Both the position numbers and the translations under genes were made by a program. Below are positions 26,701 to 37,415 of a DNA stretch of 39,884 nt, piece after piece. The notes under the pieces were generated by a model that saw only the letters and a program-made list of their open reading frames with translations, did not search any database and had not been told where the DNA came from. Position 1 is the stretch's first letter; the number at the start of each line of letters is the position of its first letter. Origin of the DNA: an uncultured Clostridium sp. (GTDB lineage Bacteria; Bacillota_I; Bacilli_A; RF39; UBA660); contig CAMNJQ010000050.1 in NCBI GenBank assembly GCA_946541575.1, forward strand, positions 1 through 39,884. The letters run 5' to 3'.

Positions 26701-27865
26701 CTACCTTACCATCTGGAACCCAACGCCAATCGGAGGAGCAATCATTTGTATCGTCATCATCATAATCATCACAATTGCTTGGATATTCAAATTCTTCATA
26801 CTTTTCTTGCGTACATAAGCCAGCACCAGGAACAGGATCTCTTTCACCTGCTATTTGAGTAGGGTTTTCAATACTACATCTAACATTACTACCAGAACAA
26901 TTACATGAGCAATTATATATATAAGATATTGGTGATTCTTTTAAACTATCTTGTACTCCAGAAATTTCTGGGCCACAAGTAGAATACAAATTCCCTTTAT
27001 AACGTTGAGCATATTTAACAGCAATATAATAATCTTCAATATTAGTTAAATTAACTACTCCACCAGTATTAAAAAACCTATTAATCGCATCAGTAGGGCT
27101 CTTAGCAGATGAAAAAATATTAGTTTTAATCGTACTATCAAAGAAAGCCTTAACATTTTCCTTATTATTTAAATTTGCTCCAGTTTTAAAAAGTCTTATA
27201 TCAGAATCATTATACACATGATCATCGTCAAACTTAAAAATTCTCAAATCACCATCATAAGTATTAATTACTTCGGACCCAACTGTAGTAACAAATGGAT
27301 CAATTACGCACTTATTGCCTTGCCCAGCAGCATCAGATACAACCCATGCTTGAGTTTGATCATTAAAATTATTATTTATAATATCTTGATGAATTGCAGG
27401 TCCATGTGGAGTGTCATAACCACCACCACTACCATCATCTCCACTACCAGTACAAGAAGCACTTACTGCTCCTGTTGTTAAAGGAAAATATGTTTTTGAA
27501 GGAGAAGCAAAAGCAGATTCAACAGAATTTTCTAAAGCCGTTTCATTACGAAAGAAACCATCATTATAATATAAAACAGGTTTACCTACTATTTGTTCTT
27601 TTGTTTGAGTTGCTTTTGAAGAATCATAATGATATTTAACTAAATAAACATAAATAGCTTTAATTGAGTTTTTAGTTTTTCCATCATTAAAGAAACAACT
27701 TTGATTAAATCCACTACAATAATAGTCATTTTTATGTTCTTTATTTTTATACCAGCCAAATTTTGAAGGATCAATAGCATCAACAACTCCAATAGACATA
27801 AACATGTAAAATAATAAAAATGAAATAATTATTATTTTTTTAATCTTCTTTTTCAAATCACTCAC
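23714..27865 (-). CDS. Giant Cys-rich secreted protein, putative pilus-associated adhesin/effector
   Basis: 1383 aa; signal peptide IIISFLLFYMFMSIGVVDA, many Cys clusters (NCSCNCSGSNVRC, CSKDFKLSKCSVC); coupled to flanking genes by 4- and 8-nt overlaps. Confidence 0.7.
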   Translation of the reverse strand: MSDLKKKIKKIIIISFLLFYMFMSIGVVDAIDPSKFGWYKNKEHKNDYYCSGFNQSCFFNDGKTKNSIKAIYVYLVKYHYDSSKATQTKEQIVGKPVLYYNDGFFRNETALENSVESAFASPSKTYFPLTTGAVSASCTGSGDDGSGGGYDTPHGPAIHQDIINNNFNDQTQAWVVSDAAGQGNKCVIDPFVTTVGSEVINTYDGDLRIFKFDDDHVYNDSDIRLFKTGANLNNKENVKAFFDSTIKTNIFSSAKSPTDAINRFFNTGGVVNLTNIEDYYIAVKYAQRYKGNLYSTCGPEISGVQDSLKESPISYIYNCSCNCSGSNVRCSIENPTQIAGERDPVPGAGLCTQEKYEEFEYPSNCDDYDDDDTNDCSSDWRWVPDGKVDATCTYSTCTGYRIHMYNQMTSVENHFYSIISPAHDCGLFTVTTDNAEHKLIKSGSQIKNCTDDSDQCFTEYFIGPSLESALVGKNSTQPDSIYKNTFYYRFADTPNDGKDSASCTLFMWVPETINSYTPCVNAEHAPCTVGDLECAEKFCDNLVGYDDRENAYKMKQDCIVNNCQYKKADNNCSTFYSDKEKQDIVNKAACSTATNKTTSYCSKVSSDSNASAEDTKKEKLTNQWCYNDADNLPIDQKTFINVSCTENSYFTFSDISKIKLTSGVGIDYWTRLNGRKNCTVWFDLDSWVLAYASFHSRETVCTKIVGDTCVEEKQTRKYLIELLDRYNKISKSETERKYGNNFLINQDFTDPMMHTVASLIGDDDHSSDQLSWTQLDYTIDDDRVSIFTTVTEKENDKVINTPNTFELVSEDEPKIVTKIGYGEKRQDHVWSEGKGYSVAQTYDRGATGSVYSNSYVSSGEGTQLYVMQKSCISNDGRGTSSINSGVCYSINVDGEKIEIKGQNKYYTALKPLNSKEKYSVEFYTTAALTKDSNMPNTSQRLINCNESGFIEDDICPNPGHGLDCFITVSDENGSELLDGVYHGENGITAKITVLSDNQNIKSYNIAVGKESEITTTDSTEGLSDKLVVMPRTTTGLEEVTVSGIVVSDVETVTCSKDFKLSKCSVCDLVKLSDSSDDKYYRYKVNWSNASANSLNVSTNKSSEKLTIYKNKDGEFIVSISKSLVGNEGLYLFLSDGVNCCSKFIDPSIPEPQGGGGTNCKTDINPNGDASRSDVASYCNPNYLTDINGYKSPLECINDCWYDCPNIPKCDADSLGVVESFCSDKFGSVEKIEYKQCVSRCYKVYNCPDDGFVFRSISNTDPFPNNRKVGANWTGFEDFIIEDNYDSTAVTGVNADSGQVEYIIDLTPEDIRRIREDTRKNNESNVDAYSDYIREVEKQNKEINDNSDSETINKYRSQFIHKDFSNLFTISSYNSKNGKSDVNE

Positions 27866-28557
27866 CCCTTAAAGTCAATCTTAACTCTATTCTTCTTGTT
27901 AATTAGTTTTTTAACTATAAAGTAAACAAGAACTCCAAGTACAGCAACAGTAATTAATCCAGTATAAACAATGTGATCAACATAAAAATCAATTATTTTT
28001 TGAAAAAAGCTTTTGTTATCTTCTATTTCTTCTTTATCTTCTTTTGGATTTAAAGAATCTATATACTCTTGTAATTTCGTTTTAAATTCATAATCATCTC
28101 TAATATTACCTTGGTACCATTTATTACAAAGAGCAAATTCCTCGTATTCAATACATTCAGGTTTTTCACTATAAAAATTATATTTTGGTAAGTCAAGTTT
28201 TTTAGTATAAAGAAGTTCACCAACACAAGCCTGTCCATATCCAGCATACATTTCTATTTGTACAGAAGTTAATTCATTAGAATACTTCTTAAATTCGAAT
28301 ACTTGGCCTTTCCCTGTATCATCTTTAAAAATATGCCCATCTACTCTTACTTCAATACCGCTTTCAACATTAGTTATTCTAATAAGGAAATATCTATCCC
28401 CATTTTCATTTACAAATTCATAATTAGCAGTAACTTTATAAGCTTTAGATCTCATTTTACTCATATTAGAACTTGAACATACAATCCTAGCTGCATCGGT
28501 TTTTGGTATAAATACTATAAAAAGAACAAAAACTAATAATACAATTATTTTTTTCAT
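27862..28557 (-). CDS. Secreted/membrane-anchored protein, first gene of the locus
   Basis: 231 aa; signal peptide and C-terminal TM (YTGLITVAVLGVLVYFIVKKL). Confidence 0.65.
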   Translation of the reverse strand: MKKIIVLLVFVLFIVFIPKTDAARIVCSSSNMSKMRSKAYKVTANYEFVNENGDRYFLIRITNVESGIEVRVDGHIFKDDTGKGQVFEFKKYSNELTSVQIEMYAGYGQACVGELLYTKKLDLPKYNFYSEKPECIEYEEFALCNKWYQGNIRDDYEFKTKLQEYIDSLNPKEDKEEIEDNKSFFQKIIDFYVDHIVYTGLITVAVLGVLVYFIVKKLINKKNRVKIDFKG

Positions 28558-28644
28558 AATCTCACCATTTACTTCTTTCTATCCTATATAACATAATATC
28601 ACATTTTTTTACAATTTAATAGATTTTAATATTTTTTTTATAAA

Positions 28645-28673
28645 TTGAATTATTAAAATAATTATGCTATGAT
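28645..28673 (+). promoter_or_regulatory. Sigma-A-type promoter of the thioredoxin-like gene
   Basis: TTGAAT - 17 bp - TATGAT just upstream of the RBS gaggtg and ATG at 28691. Confidence 0.5.
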
Positions 28674-28690
28674 TTCTTACGAGGTGTATT

Positions 28691-29107
28691 ATGAAAAAAA
28701 TTAAAAATATTGTTTTAGTTATATTATTACTTTTATTATTCACAGGATGTAGCTCATCAAGTAATTTTAAAGATATTAGTTATTCAAAGTTTAAAAATAT
28801 GCTTGATAATAAAGAAACATTTTTCTTTGTAGTGGTTAAAGATGGATGTAGCTATTGTGATGCCTACAAACCAAAAGTTGAAGAAGTACTTAAAGAATAC
28901 AATATTACAGGTTACAAATTAAATTTTAGTGAAATGAATGAAGATGAGTATAACGAATTTAATAGTAATTTTGATGTAGATGGTACTCCTACTACTATAT
29001 TTATTACTGATGGAGTCGAAACTTCAGTTCTTCAAAGAATAGATGGTAATGTATCCAAAGAAAAATTAATTTCTAAATTAGAAATAAATAATTTTATAAA
29101 AAAATAA
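28691..29107 (+). CDS. Thioredoxin-like lipoprotein
   Basis: 138 aa; lipobox LLFTGCSSSS; VVVKDGCSYCDAYKPKVEEVLKEY CxxC motif; cis-Pro region VDGTPTTIFI. Confidence 0.75.
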   Translation: MKKIKNIVLVILLLLLFTGCSSSSNFKDISYSKFKNMLDNKETFFFVVVKDGCSYCDAYKPKVEEVLKEYNITGYKLNFSEMNEDEYNEFNSNFDVDGTPTTIFITDGVETSVLQRIDGNVSKEKLISKLEINNFIKK

Positions 29108-29130
29108 GTGATCTTAAAGTCACTTATTTT
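29101..29130. terminator. Bidirectional terminator between convergent genes
   Basis: AAAATAAGTGA/TCACTTATTTT 11-bp stem. Confidence 0.7.
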
Positions 29131-30041
29131 TTAAATAATTCATCTATATTCTTTTTAGGTAACATTATTTTAGAATTTCTATCTATTCTTATATCTATTT
29201 CATTACCAGATACTTCATACTTTTCTCCATCCAAGCACCAAGGTAATCCTTTTTCATCATTTACAATTATTTTTAAATTATCTGAAGCGTGGAAATAAAA
29301 TCCAGGAACATGAGAAATATCAGTTTTTCTAATTCTTATAAGAGATTTTATAATATCTCTTCTTTTTTTTATGTTACAAAAAAGTATTTCAAATTGATTA
29401 TCATCTAATTTAATATTATCAAATATTTTAATTCCTGCAATTCTAGTAGCATTTGAAATAAACATAAAAGAATAAAATCCACTATATTTTTCTCCATTAA
29501 TTTCATAAGTAATATCATGAAGTTTAGTAAACATAAAGAAGTTTTTTACTGCATTCATAACATATGCTAAATAACCAAATTTCTTTTTTGTTTTTCTACT
29601 AGTATCATAAGGAATATTCATAAATTTACCAAAACCTGCAACATATATAAATGGGTCCCCATTAATAGTACATATATCTATTTTTTTCTCTACTCCATCC
29701 ATTAATAATTCTAAATTCTTTATTGGATCTTTTCCATATCCAAACATCTTACCAACGTCATTTGTAGTACCTAAAGGAATATGTGCTAAAGTAAGTCTTT
29801 TTTTTCTTTTAAAATTTCCTCTCATCGATTCATTAAAAGTTCCATCTCCACCAATAGAGATTACTAAATCAATATCATCATCTAAACTACTTACAATATC
29901 TATAACATGTCCTTTATATTTAGAATACATAATACTTGTTTCATATTTATTTTTATTTAAAATTCTAACATATTCTTCTAAAAAATCCTTTTTTACTTTT
30001 TTTCCACTATGTTTGTTATAAACTACTACACATTTTTTCAT
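29124..30041 (-). CDS. Diacylglycerol kinase/lipid kinase family protein (YegS/DagK-like)
   Basis: 305 aa; DLVISIGGDGTFNESMRG and LAHIPLGTTNDVGKMFG motifs. Confidence 0.85.
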   Translation of the reverse strand: MKKCVVVYNKHSGKKVKKDFLEEYVRILNKNKYETSIMYSKYKGHVIDIVSSLDDDIDLVISIGGDGTFNESMRGNFKRKKRLTLAHIPLGTTNDVGKMFGYGKDPIKNLELLMDGVEKKIDICTINGDPFIYVAGFGKFMNIPYDTSRKTKKKFGYLAYVMNAVKNFFMFTKLHDITYEINGEKYSGFYSFMFISNATRIAGIKIFDNIKLDDNQFEILFCNIKKRRDIIKSLIRIRKTDISHVPGFYFHASDNLKIIVNDEKGLPWCLDGEKYEVSGNEIDIRIDRNSKIMLPKKNIDELFKK

Positions 30042-30048
30042 AACTCAC

Positions 30049-31362
30049 CTACATCTTAGCTGCTTTAAATATTCTTTTCCACATCTTATCTGTAGAATAA
30101 TTTAATATACCAACTTTATAAATCTTTAAGCCATACTTTGCAAAAACATAATTAAAGACTAATAATAATACAATTGATATTCCTACATCAATTATTCCAA
30201 TTTGACCTATAACAAGTAAAGATGGAGATAATAAAAATGATATAAGTGGAATATAACTAAGCACTTTTATAAACAAACTACCATTAAACATACTTGCCAT
30301 TGCTGCTAAATAATAACTTGCAAAACAAATTAACATAATAGGAGTTTGAATGTGTTGAAAGTCTTCTGGATTTGTAGTCATACTTGCAAGTATTCCTGCG
30401 ATTAAAGAATATGCAATAAACGATAAAACAAGTAAAATTAGAGTCAATGGTATTACATAATATAATTTATCAAACAAACCAGTCTTTGATAATGAATCAA
30501 TTGCATCACTAATACTATTAGTTAAATCAGAACTCATACCAGAATTAAATAAATTCCTTGAGAAAAATCCAATTAAACCATAAACAAATAATAATAAAGT
30601 CTGAATTATTACAAATAAATTATTAGCAAGTAATTTAGAAAAGAAATGAACTTTAGCAGAAACATTAGAAATAATTACTTCCATGCTTCTTGTCGTCTTC
30701 TCTTCATTAATCTCTCCGCCAATCATCTGCACAAGTAATACAATTAACATAAAGAAAGGTAAAATAATTGAAGGGAAAACAACACCCATAATAGCATTCA
30801 TATTTTCTTCTTCTGTATTTTTAGTCTCATCAAGAATTATTCTTTCCACATTTACAGGATTAGATATTTTAGCAAGTTCATTAGCATCTATATTACTATT
30901 TAATAATGCTTGTTGATATTTTGTAGTATTTATAGCTTGTATCAAAGTTTGATAAGTTAAAGTATCAATATAATTCTCAGTAATAATATTTGCACTCATA
31001 TAATTATCTTTATCAGCATTAATTTCAACAATTATATCAGTAGTATCTTCGATATCTTTTTTTAAATCATCTATATTTTTTTCACTCTTATATATTTTGT
31101 TATTATCTGCTGAAGATTCATTTATACTTATTTTCATTGATTCAAAACTAGTCTTTAAAGTATCAAATGATTCATTAGTATTATCAATAACATAAATTTT
31201 AGTATCATTTTCAAAATCTCCACCAAAGAATGAAATAATTGAGTCAATATTAAATATTACTAATAATACTAAAGCAATAATTATATTTGAAATAATAAAT
31301 GATTTTGATTTAAATTTTTTCTTTAATCCATATCTAGTTAAATACCAAAATTTATTCATCAT
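30049..31362 (-). CDS. ABC-2 type transporter permease (NatB-like)
   Basis: 437 aa; large extracytoplasmic loop after TM1 and C-terminal TM block; GGEINEEKTTRSMEVIISNVS motif. Confidence 0.8.
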   Translation of the reverse strand: MMNKFWYLTRYGLKKKFKSKSFIISNIIIALVLLVIFNIDSIISFFGGDFENDTKIYVIDNTNESFDTLKTSFESMKISINESSADNNKIYKSEKNIDDLKKDIEDTTDIIVEINADKDNYMSANIITENYIDTLTYQTLIQAINTTKYQQALLNSNIDANELAKISNPVNVERIILDETKNTEEENMNAIMGVVFPSIILPFFMLIVLLVQMIGGEINEEKTTRSMEVIISNVSAKVHFFSKLLANNLFVIIQTLLLFVYGLIGFFSRNLFNSGMSSDLTNSISDAIDSLSKTGLFDKLYYVIPLTLILLVLSFIAYSLIAGILASMTTNPEDFQHIQTPIMLICFASYYLAAMASMFNGSLFIKVLSYIPLISFLLSPSLLVIGQIGIIDVGISIVLLLVFNYVFAKYGLKIYKVGILNYSTDKMWKRIFKAAKM

Positions 31363-32249
31363 TTTACTTCACCTACTTTATCTATAAATATTTCATTTAA
31401 TGTAGCTTCTTCAACAACAAATTTAGTGATATTCTTATCCCTAACTTTTTTAAATACTTTAGGAACAATATCAAAGTCTTCTATCTTGACTTCAATTTCA
31501 TCTTCTTTATTTTTTATACCGATAACACCATCAATCTTTTGTATTTCTTGAGTATCAATATCTCCTTTAATAAAAATATTATGTTTTCTATAATCTTTCT
31601 TTATATCTTTTATATATCCTTCAAGAATGCTTTTTCCTTTTACAAGAATTACTAATTTTTCACAAAATTCTTCAATATGTTCCATTTGATGAGATGAAAA
31701 AATAATTGAACAACCATTCTTTTGTAACTTTCTAATATATTTTTTAAACATAGCAACATTAATTGGATCTAGTCCAGTAAATGGTTCATCTAATATAAGT
31801 AGTATAGGATCATTTATAATTGCTGCAATAAACTGTACTTTTTGTTGATTACCTTTAGAAAGTTCTTTTATTTTTCTATTCTTATAATCCAAAATGTCAA
31901 ATTCTTTTAACAAGTCATCTATTTTATCTAAAACTTGTTTTTCACTTAATCCTTTTAATACACCATAATATATTAATTGTTCTTTAACAGTCATTTTAGT
32001 AAGTAAACTTCTCTCTTCTGTTAAATATCCTATTTTATCAGTTAATGAATAATCTATTTTCTTACCATTTAATGAAACAGTACCAGAGTCAGCATCTAAT
32101 AAACCTAAAATAATTCTAAAAGTTGTAGTCTTCCCAGCACCATTTTCTCCAAGAAGTCCAAATATTTCACCATTTTTTACTTCAAAAGAAAGATTATTTA
32201 CTGCACAATTCTTTCCGTAATATTTAACTATATTTTCTACTTTAAGCAT
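31359..32249 (-). CDS. ABC transporter ATP-binding protein (NatA-like)
   Basis: Walker A GLLGENGAGKTTTFRII, signature LSKGNQQKVQF, Walker B LILDEPFTGLDP. Start likely at MLKVENIVKYYG (track start 32282). Confidence 0.9.
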   Translation of the reverse strand: MLKVENIVKYYGKNCAVNNLSFEVKNGEIFGLLGENGAGKTTTFRIILGLLDADSGTVSLNGKKIDYSLTDKIGYLTEERSLLTKMTVKEQLIYYGVLKGLSEKQVLDKIDDLLKEFDILDYKNRKIKELSKGNQQKVQFIAAIINDPILLILDEPFTGLDPINVAMFKKYIRKLQKNGCSIIFSSHQMEHIEEFCEKLVILVKGKSILEGYIKDIKKDYRKHNIFIKGDIDTQEIQKIDGVIGIKNKEDEIEVKIEDFDIVPKVFKKVRDKNITKFVVEEATLNEIFIDKVGEVK

Positions 32250-32332
32250 CATATCACTCCTACAATTAATTATTTTACACAAAATATAAAAACATGTAAA
32301 TTCTAAATAACTAAAAAGAGCAATTAATGCTC

Positions 32333-35300
32333 TTATTTATTTTTTTTAGGTATTGTTATTGTCAAAAGTCCATTTTTCATATTAGCTTCTATTTTATCAA
32401 TATCTACATTTTCAATATTATACTTAGCACTTTTTCCAAATAATTTTCTTCTAGATACTTTTTCATCATTTTTTAATACTTTTACAATAATATAATTTTC
32501 AGAATAATCAATATCTACATCATCACTATCAAGTCCAGGTAGTTCAAATTCAAGTATAATTTTTTCCCCTTTAATAGATACAAAATACTCAAGTTCTTCT
32601 ACATCTTTCTCTTCTTCTTTTATGCTATTAATTTTAATCTTGCCAGTCTTTATGGTTTCTTTCACTTCAGTCTTTTTATTATCTGTTTTTTTCATTAATT
32701 CTTTTGCTAACTTAGCTTTTTCTTTTTTTTCTTTCTTTATTCTATCTTCTTTCTTTTTCTTAATCTCTTCAAATGTTTTAGGATCATCTAGTCCAAATTC
32801 ATATAAGAAGAAATAATAATAAATAACTATTGCATTATATACTACATTTTTTTGTTTTTCTGAAAGGTTATCACCATAAGTATTTATTAATTCTTTACAT
32901 CTATCACTATATTCATCTAAATTTTCACATTCTTTAGCACGAAGATATATAGTATTATCTGGAAATAAACTACCAGTATAAGAATTCTTCATTTTAATTT
33001 CATCATATGCCATTACTATTGAAAATGCTGTTTCATCTACGACAAATCCTTCTTCTTTTATTGAAGGAAGATAACTAGATTCTAACAATTTTATAGTATT
33101 CTGTTCAATACTACTTATGTCATCAGCATTTATCTGTTCATATGCCCAATCTCTAATTTTTTCAAATTTACCTTTATTACAATGTGCTTGATTTTCAATA
33201 ATTAAATTAATTGCTTCATAAGGCTCTCTTTTTAAACGATTTATATTAATACCATAAAAGTCACAATACATATCATTATAAAGATAAATAACATTTGATA
33301 TAACATACGTAAAAGGTGATGAATTTTCCAAGTTTTGATAATTGTCAAATACTCCATTATAATAATCTTCATTTACTTTATTTACTATATCTTCTACAAA
33401 ATAATACATATTAAAATAAGTATTTCCACTTGAAGCATATTCTTCTATATTATTTGATTCAAAATAATCATTATTTAATTCATTCTTTATAGTTTCATAA
33501 ACTTCAATGAAAGGATATAAATATAGCTTCGAATAACCATATTTATAATATAATTCATAAAGAATCCTAAATACTCCATTTTCTTCAGCTAAATAATTAT
33601 CAAATAAAATTTTTATTTCATTCTTTAATTTATCATAATTAAAAGTATTATTTTCATTTCTTAAATTAAATTCATTTATTAAAAATTCATATTTTCTATC
33701 AGATGAAATATTTGAAATAAATGTTATATTAGTTTTACTTTTTTCTTTATTAACATTTTTACTATTTGTTACTACTTTCTTCTTATAACTTACTTTATTC
33801 ATTTCATCATACATTAAACCATATTTAAAATATTCATATATAAATACATAAATTTCATCAACTTTAAAAATATTATTTTGCTTTTCTACTTCAGGTAATT
33901 CATCAACACTTGATATGTCATTAAAATCATTAAATTTAAATCTGTTTCCTAAATCTATACTGTTTTCCATAACATATTCACAAAATGCAATAACTGAACT
34001 TACAATAAATTTATTATAGCTTTTTTTCTTATAAGGCGAATTATATTTTGGAAATGTTATTATTCCTTCATATTTTTTCTTAAAGTCAAAACTACAATAT
34101 CCAAGAGAAAAAAATTGATTTCCTTCTTTTTGTATTTCTTGCATAATTGAATATATTTTATCTGCTTTTTCATCTTTTGAACATTTAGAGCATTCTCTTT
34201 CAAATAATGTTTTAAATTCATTAATTTTTTCTTTTAAGTAACGATATTTAACATCATATTCTAATTCAAACTGTTTAGTAATATATTCATTTCTCTCTAC
34301 ATTTTTAATTGTTGAAACAAGACTTTTATATTCTAGATTATATGTATAATATTTATGAAAATATTCTGTCCCTGTTTTTTGTTCATCAACATCTAGTAAA
34401 CAGAAAATAATAATATTATTCAATGTAAGTATCTTATCTAACTCTTCTTTAGACTTTGCAACAATCATCTTTCTATTTCCAAAGTATTTAAAATCAATCT
34501 CGTTATCTTTAATAAATTCACATAATGCTACAATATAAGAAAAAGCATATCCATCTTCACCAGTTTTAATTAAATTTAAAAAAATTGATTTATAATTTGC
34601 TACTATTTCTTTTTTAAAATTAGACATTTTTTCAAAAAAACGATAATAGTCACATTTTCTTTCTATCAAAGCTTCATAATTACAATTATTATCAATTGAA
34701 TACTTCTTTAATTCATAATTTCCATCAATAATTGATTTTTCAATTTCATCGTTATCATCAAAATTGTCTATACTTTTATGTTTAGTAACATCTTTTTCAA
34801 GAGATTGAATTGATTCTGTATCTATTTTTTTCAATACAAGATTTTTTTCTTTTACTTTATTAGTATTAATAAGCTTTTTATCTTCTACTAAAGCTTCTTT
34901 GATTCTTTCTATTTTTCCTTTAATTTGTTTTCCAACACTACCTACTTCACTATTTTTATTTTCAGGCTTTTTAATACTTGTAACAGCAATATCATCATCT
35001 TCATTATAACTGTCACTTATTGATTCACTAAAATTCATGGTATCAAATTTATATTTAACATCTCCAATTGATTTATATATAACTTCTGCAAGCATACTAT
35101 AATATTGATCTTCTTCTGCAAGTTTTTTCTTATTAGCACCTTTCATAAAAAATGGCATATGTTTAACTGCAAGATTTAAACTTCCATTTGGTTGTTCCTG
35201 AACATAAGTCCTATTTTTAGGATCCATAAATGCTTCTTTTATATGATTTTTACTAATACCAATTTCATAAATAGTAATAAAAAAGAATTTTCCTTGTTTT

Positions 35301-35560
35301 CTAGATATTAAAGCATGACTATAATATCCACTATTTCTACTATTTATAATAGTTACGCCTTTTTCAGAACCAGCTAAAATACCTTTATCTAGTTTAACGT
35401 CATCCACTGAAATACTAACTTCACCTGAAAGTCCATAATCTTTAAAATTATTTTTTAATGCAGCAACTAATTCACTATTTAGCCCATCAACAGTAGTATT
35501 AACTGTTGCCTCAATTTGAACATTATCAACTTTTCTAGCTTCACCATTTGCCTTAAGCAT
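32333..35560 (-). CDS. Large protein of unknown function with C-terminal Hsp20/alpha-crystallin-like domain
   Basis: 1075 aa; C-terminal EYFVSIKGEKIILEFELPGLDSDDVDIDYSENYIIVKVLK...NVDIDKIEANMKNGLLTITIPKK. Confidence 0.7.
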   Translation of the reverse strand: MLKANGEARKVDNVQIEATVNTTVDGLNSELVAALKNNFKDYGLSGEVSISVDDVKLDKGILAGSEKGVTIINSRNSGYYSHALISRKQGKFFFITIYEIGISKNHIKEAFMDPKNRTYVQEQPNGSLNLAVKHMPFFMKGANKKKLAEEDQYYSMLAEVIYKSIGDVKYKFDTMNFSESISDSYNEDDDIAVTSIKKPENKNSEVGSVGKQIKGKIERIKEALVEDKKLINTNKVKEKNLVLKKIDTESIQSLEKDVTKHKSIDNFDDNDEIEKSIIDGNYELKKYSIDNNCNYEALIERKCDYYRFFEKMSNFKKEIVANYKSIFLNLIKTGEDGYAFSYIVALCEFIKDNEIDFKYFGNRKMIVAKSKEELDKILTLNNIIIFCLLDVDEQKTGTEYFHKYYTYNLEYKSLVSTIKNVERNEYITKQFELEYDVKYRYLKEKINEFKTLFERECSKCSKDEKADKIYSIMQEIQKEGNQFFSLGYCSFDFKKKYEGIITFPKYNSPYKKKSYNKFIVSSVIAFCEYVMENSIDLGNRFKFNDFNDISSVDELPEVEKQNNIFKVDEIYVFIYEYFKYGLMYDEMNKVSYKKKVVTNSKNVNKEKSKTNITFISNISSDRKYEFLINEFNLRNENNTFNYDKLKNEIKILFDNYLAEENGVFRILYELYYKYGYSKLYLYPFIEVYETIKNELNNDYFESNNIEEYASSGNTYFNMYYFVEDIVNKVNEDYYNGVFDNYQNLENSSPFTYVISNVIYLYNDMYCDFYGININRLKREPYEAINLIIENQAHCNKGKFEKIRDWAYEQINADDISSIEQNTIKLLESSYLPSIKEEGFVVDETAFSIVMAYDEIKMKNSYTGSLFPDNTIYLRAKECENLDEYSDRCKELINTYGDNLSEKQKNVVYNAIVIYYYFFLYEFGLDDPKTFEEIKKKKEDRIKKEKKEKAKLAKELMKKTDNKKTEVKETIKTGKIKINSIKEEEKDVEELEYFVSIKGEKIILEFELPGLDSDDVDIDYSENYIIVKVLKNDEKVSRRKLFGKSAKYNIENVDIDKIEANMKNGLLTITIPKKNK

Positions 35561-35732
35561 AATATCACTCCTTTAAAGAATTATTTCATTATTTATATTA
35601 CCATTAATAGATTTCGGTTTCAACTTAAAAAAAAACTCAATACTAATTGAGTAAAATTTTAGGGGTTACCTAACAAAATTATAGATTATATTTTTTTTAA
35701 AAACAAGATTATTTTTTACTATATTACTTTGT

Positions 35733-35776
35733 TATAATTAAGAAGAGCACTAAGAGAATCTCTCTTAGTTTTTTTA
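35733..35776 (+). promoter_or_regulatory. -10 element and leader terminator (attenuator) upstream of pyrG
   Basis: TATAAT at 35733-35738; 9-bp stem ACTAAGAGA-ATC-TCTCTTAGT (35749-35769) with T run, 5' of RBS AGGAGG at 35781-35786; no upstream plus-strand gene in the window. Confidence 0.65.
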
Positions 35777-35782
35777 TTTTAG

Positions 35783-37413
<1,631 letters not shown>

Positions 37414-37415
<2 letters not shown>

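Noticed and set aside
23786-27639. Short ORFs on both strands inside the 1383-aa gene
   Set aside because: Shadow ORFs of a long, clearly coding frame.
9749-28557. Interpretation as a conjugative or integrative conjugative element
   Set aside because: No relaxase, VirD4-type coupling protein, integrase or oriT recognised, and CpaF/TadB/TadC/CpaB point to a pilus or secretion role; could change if such genes lie outside the window.
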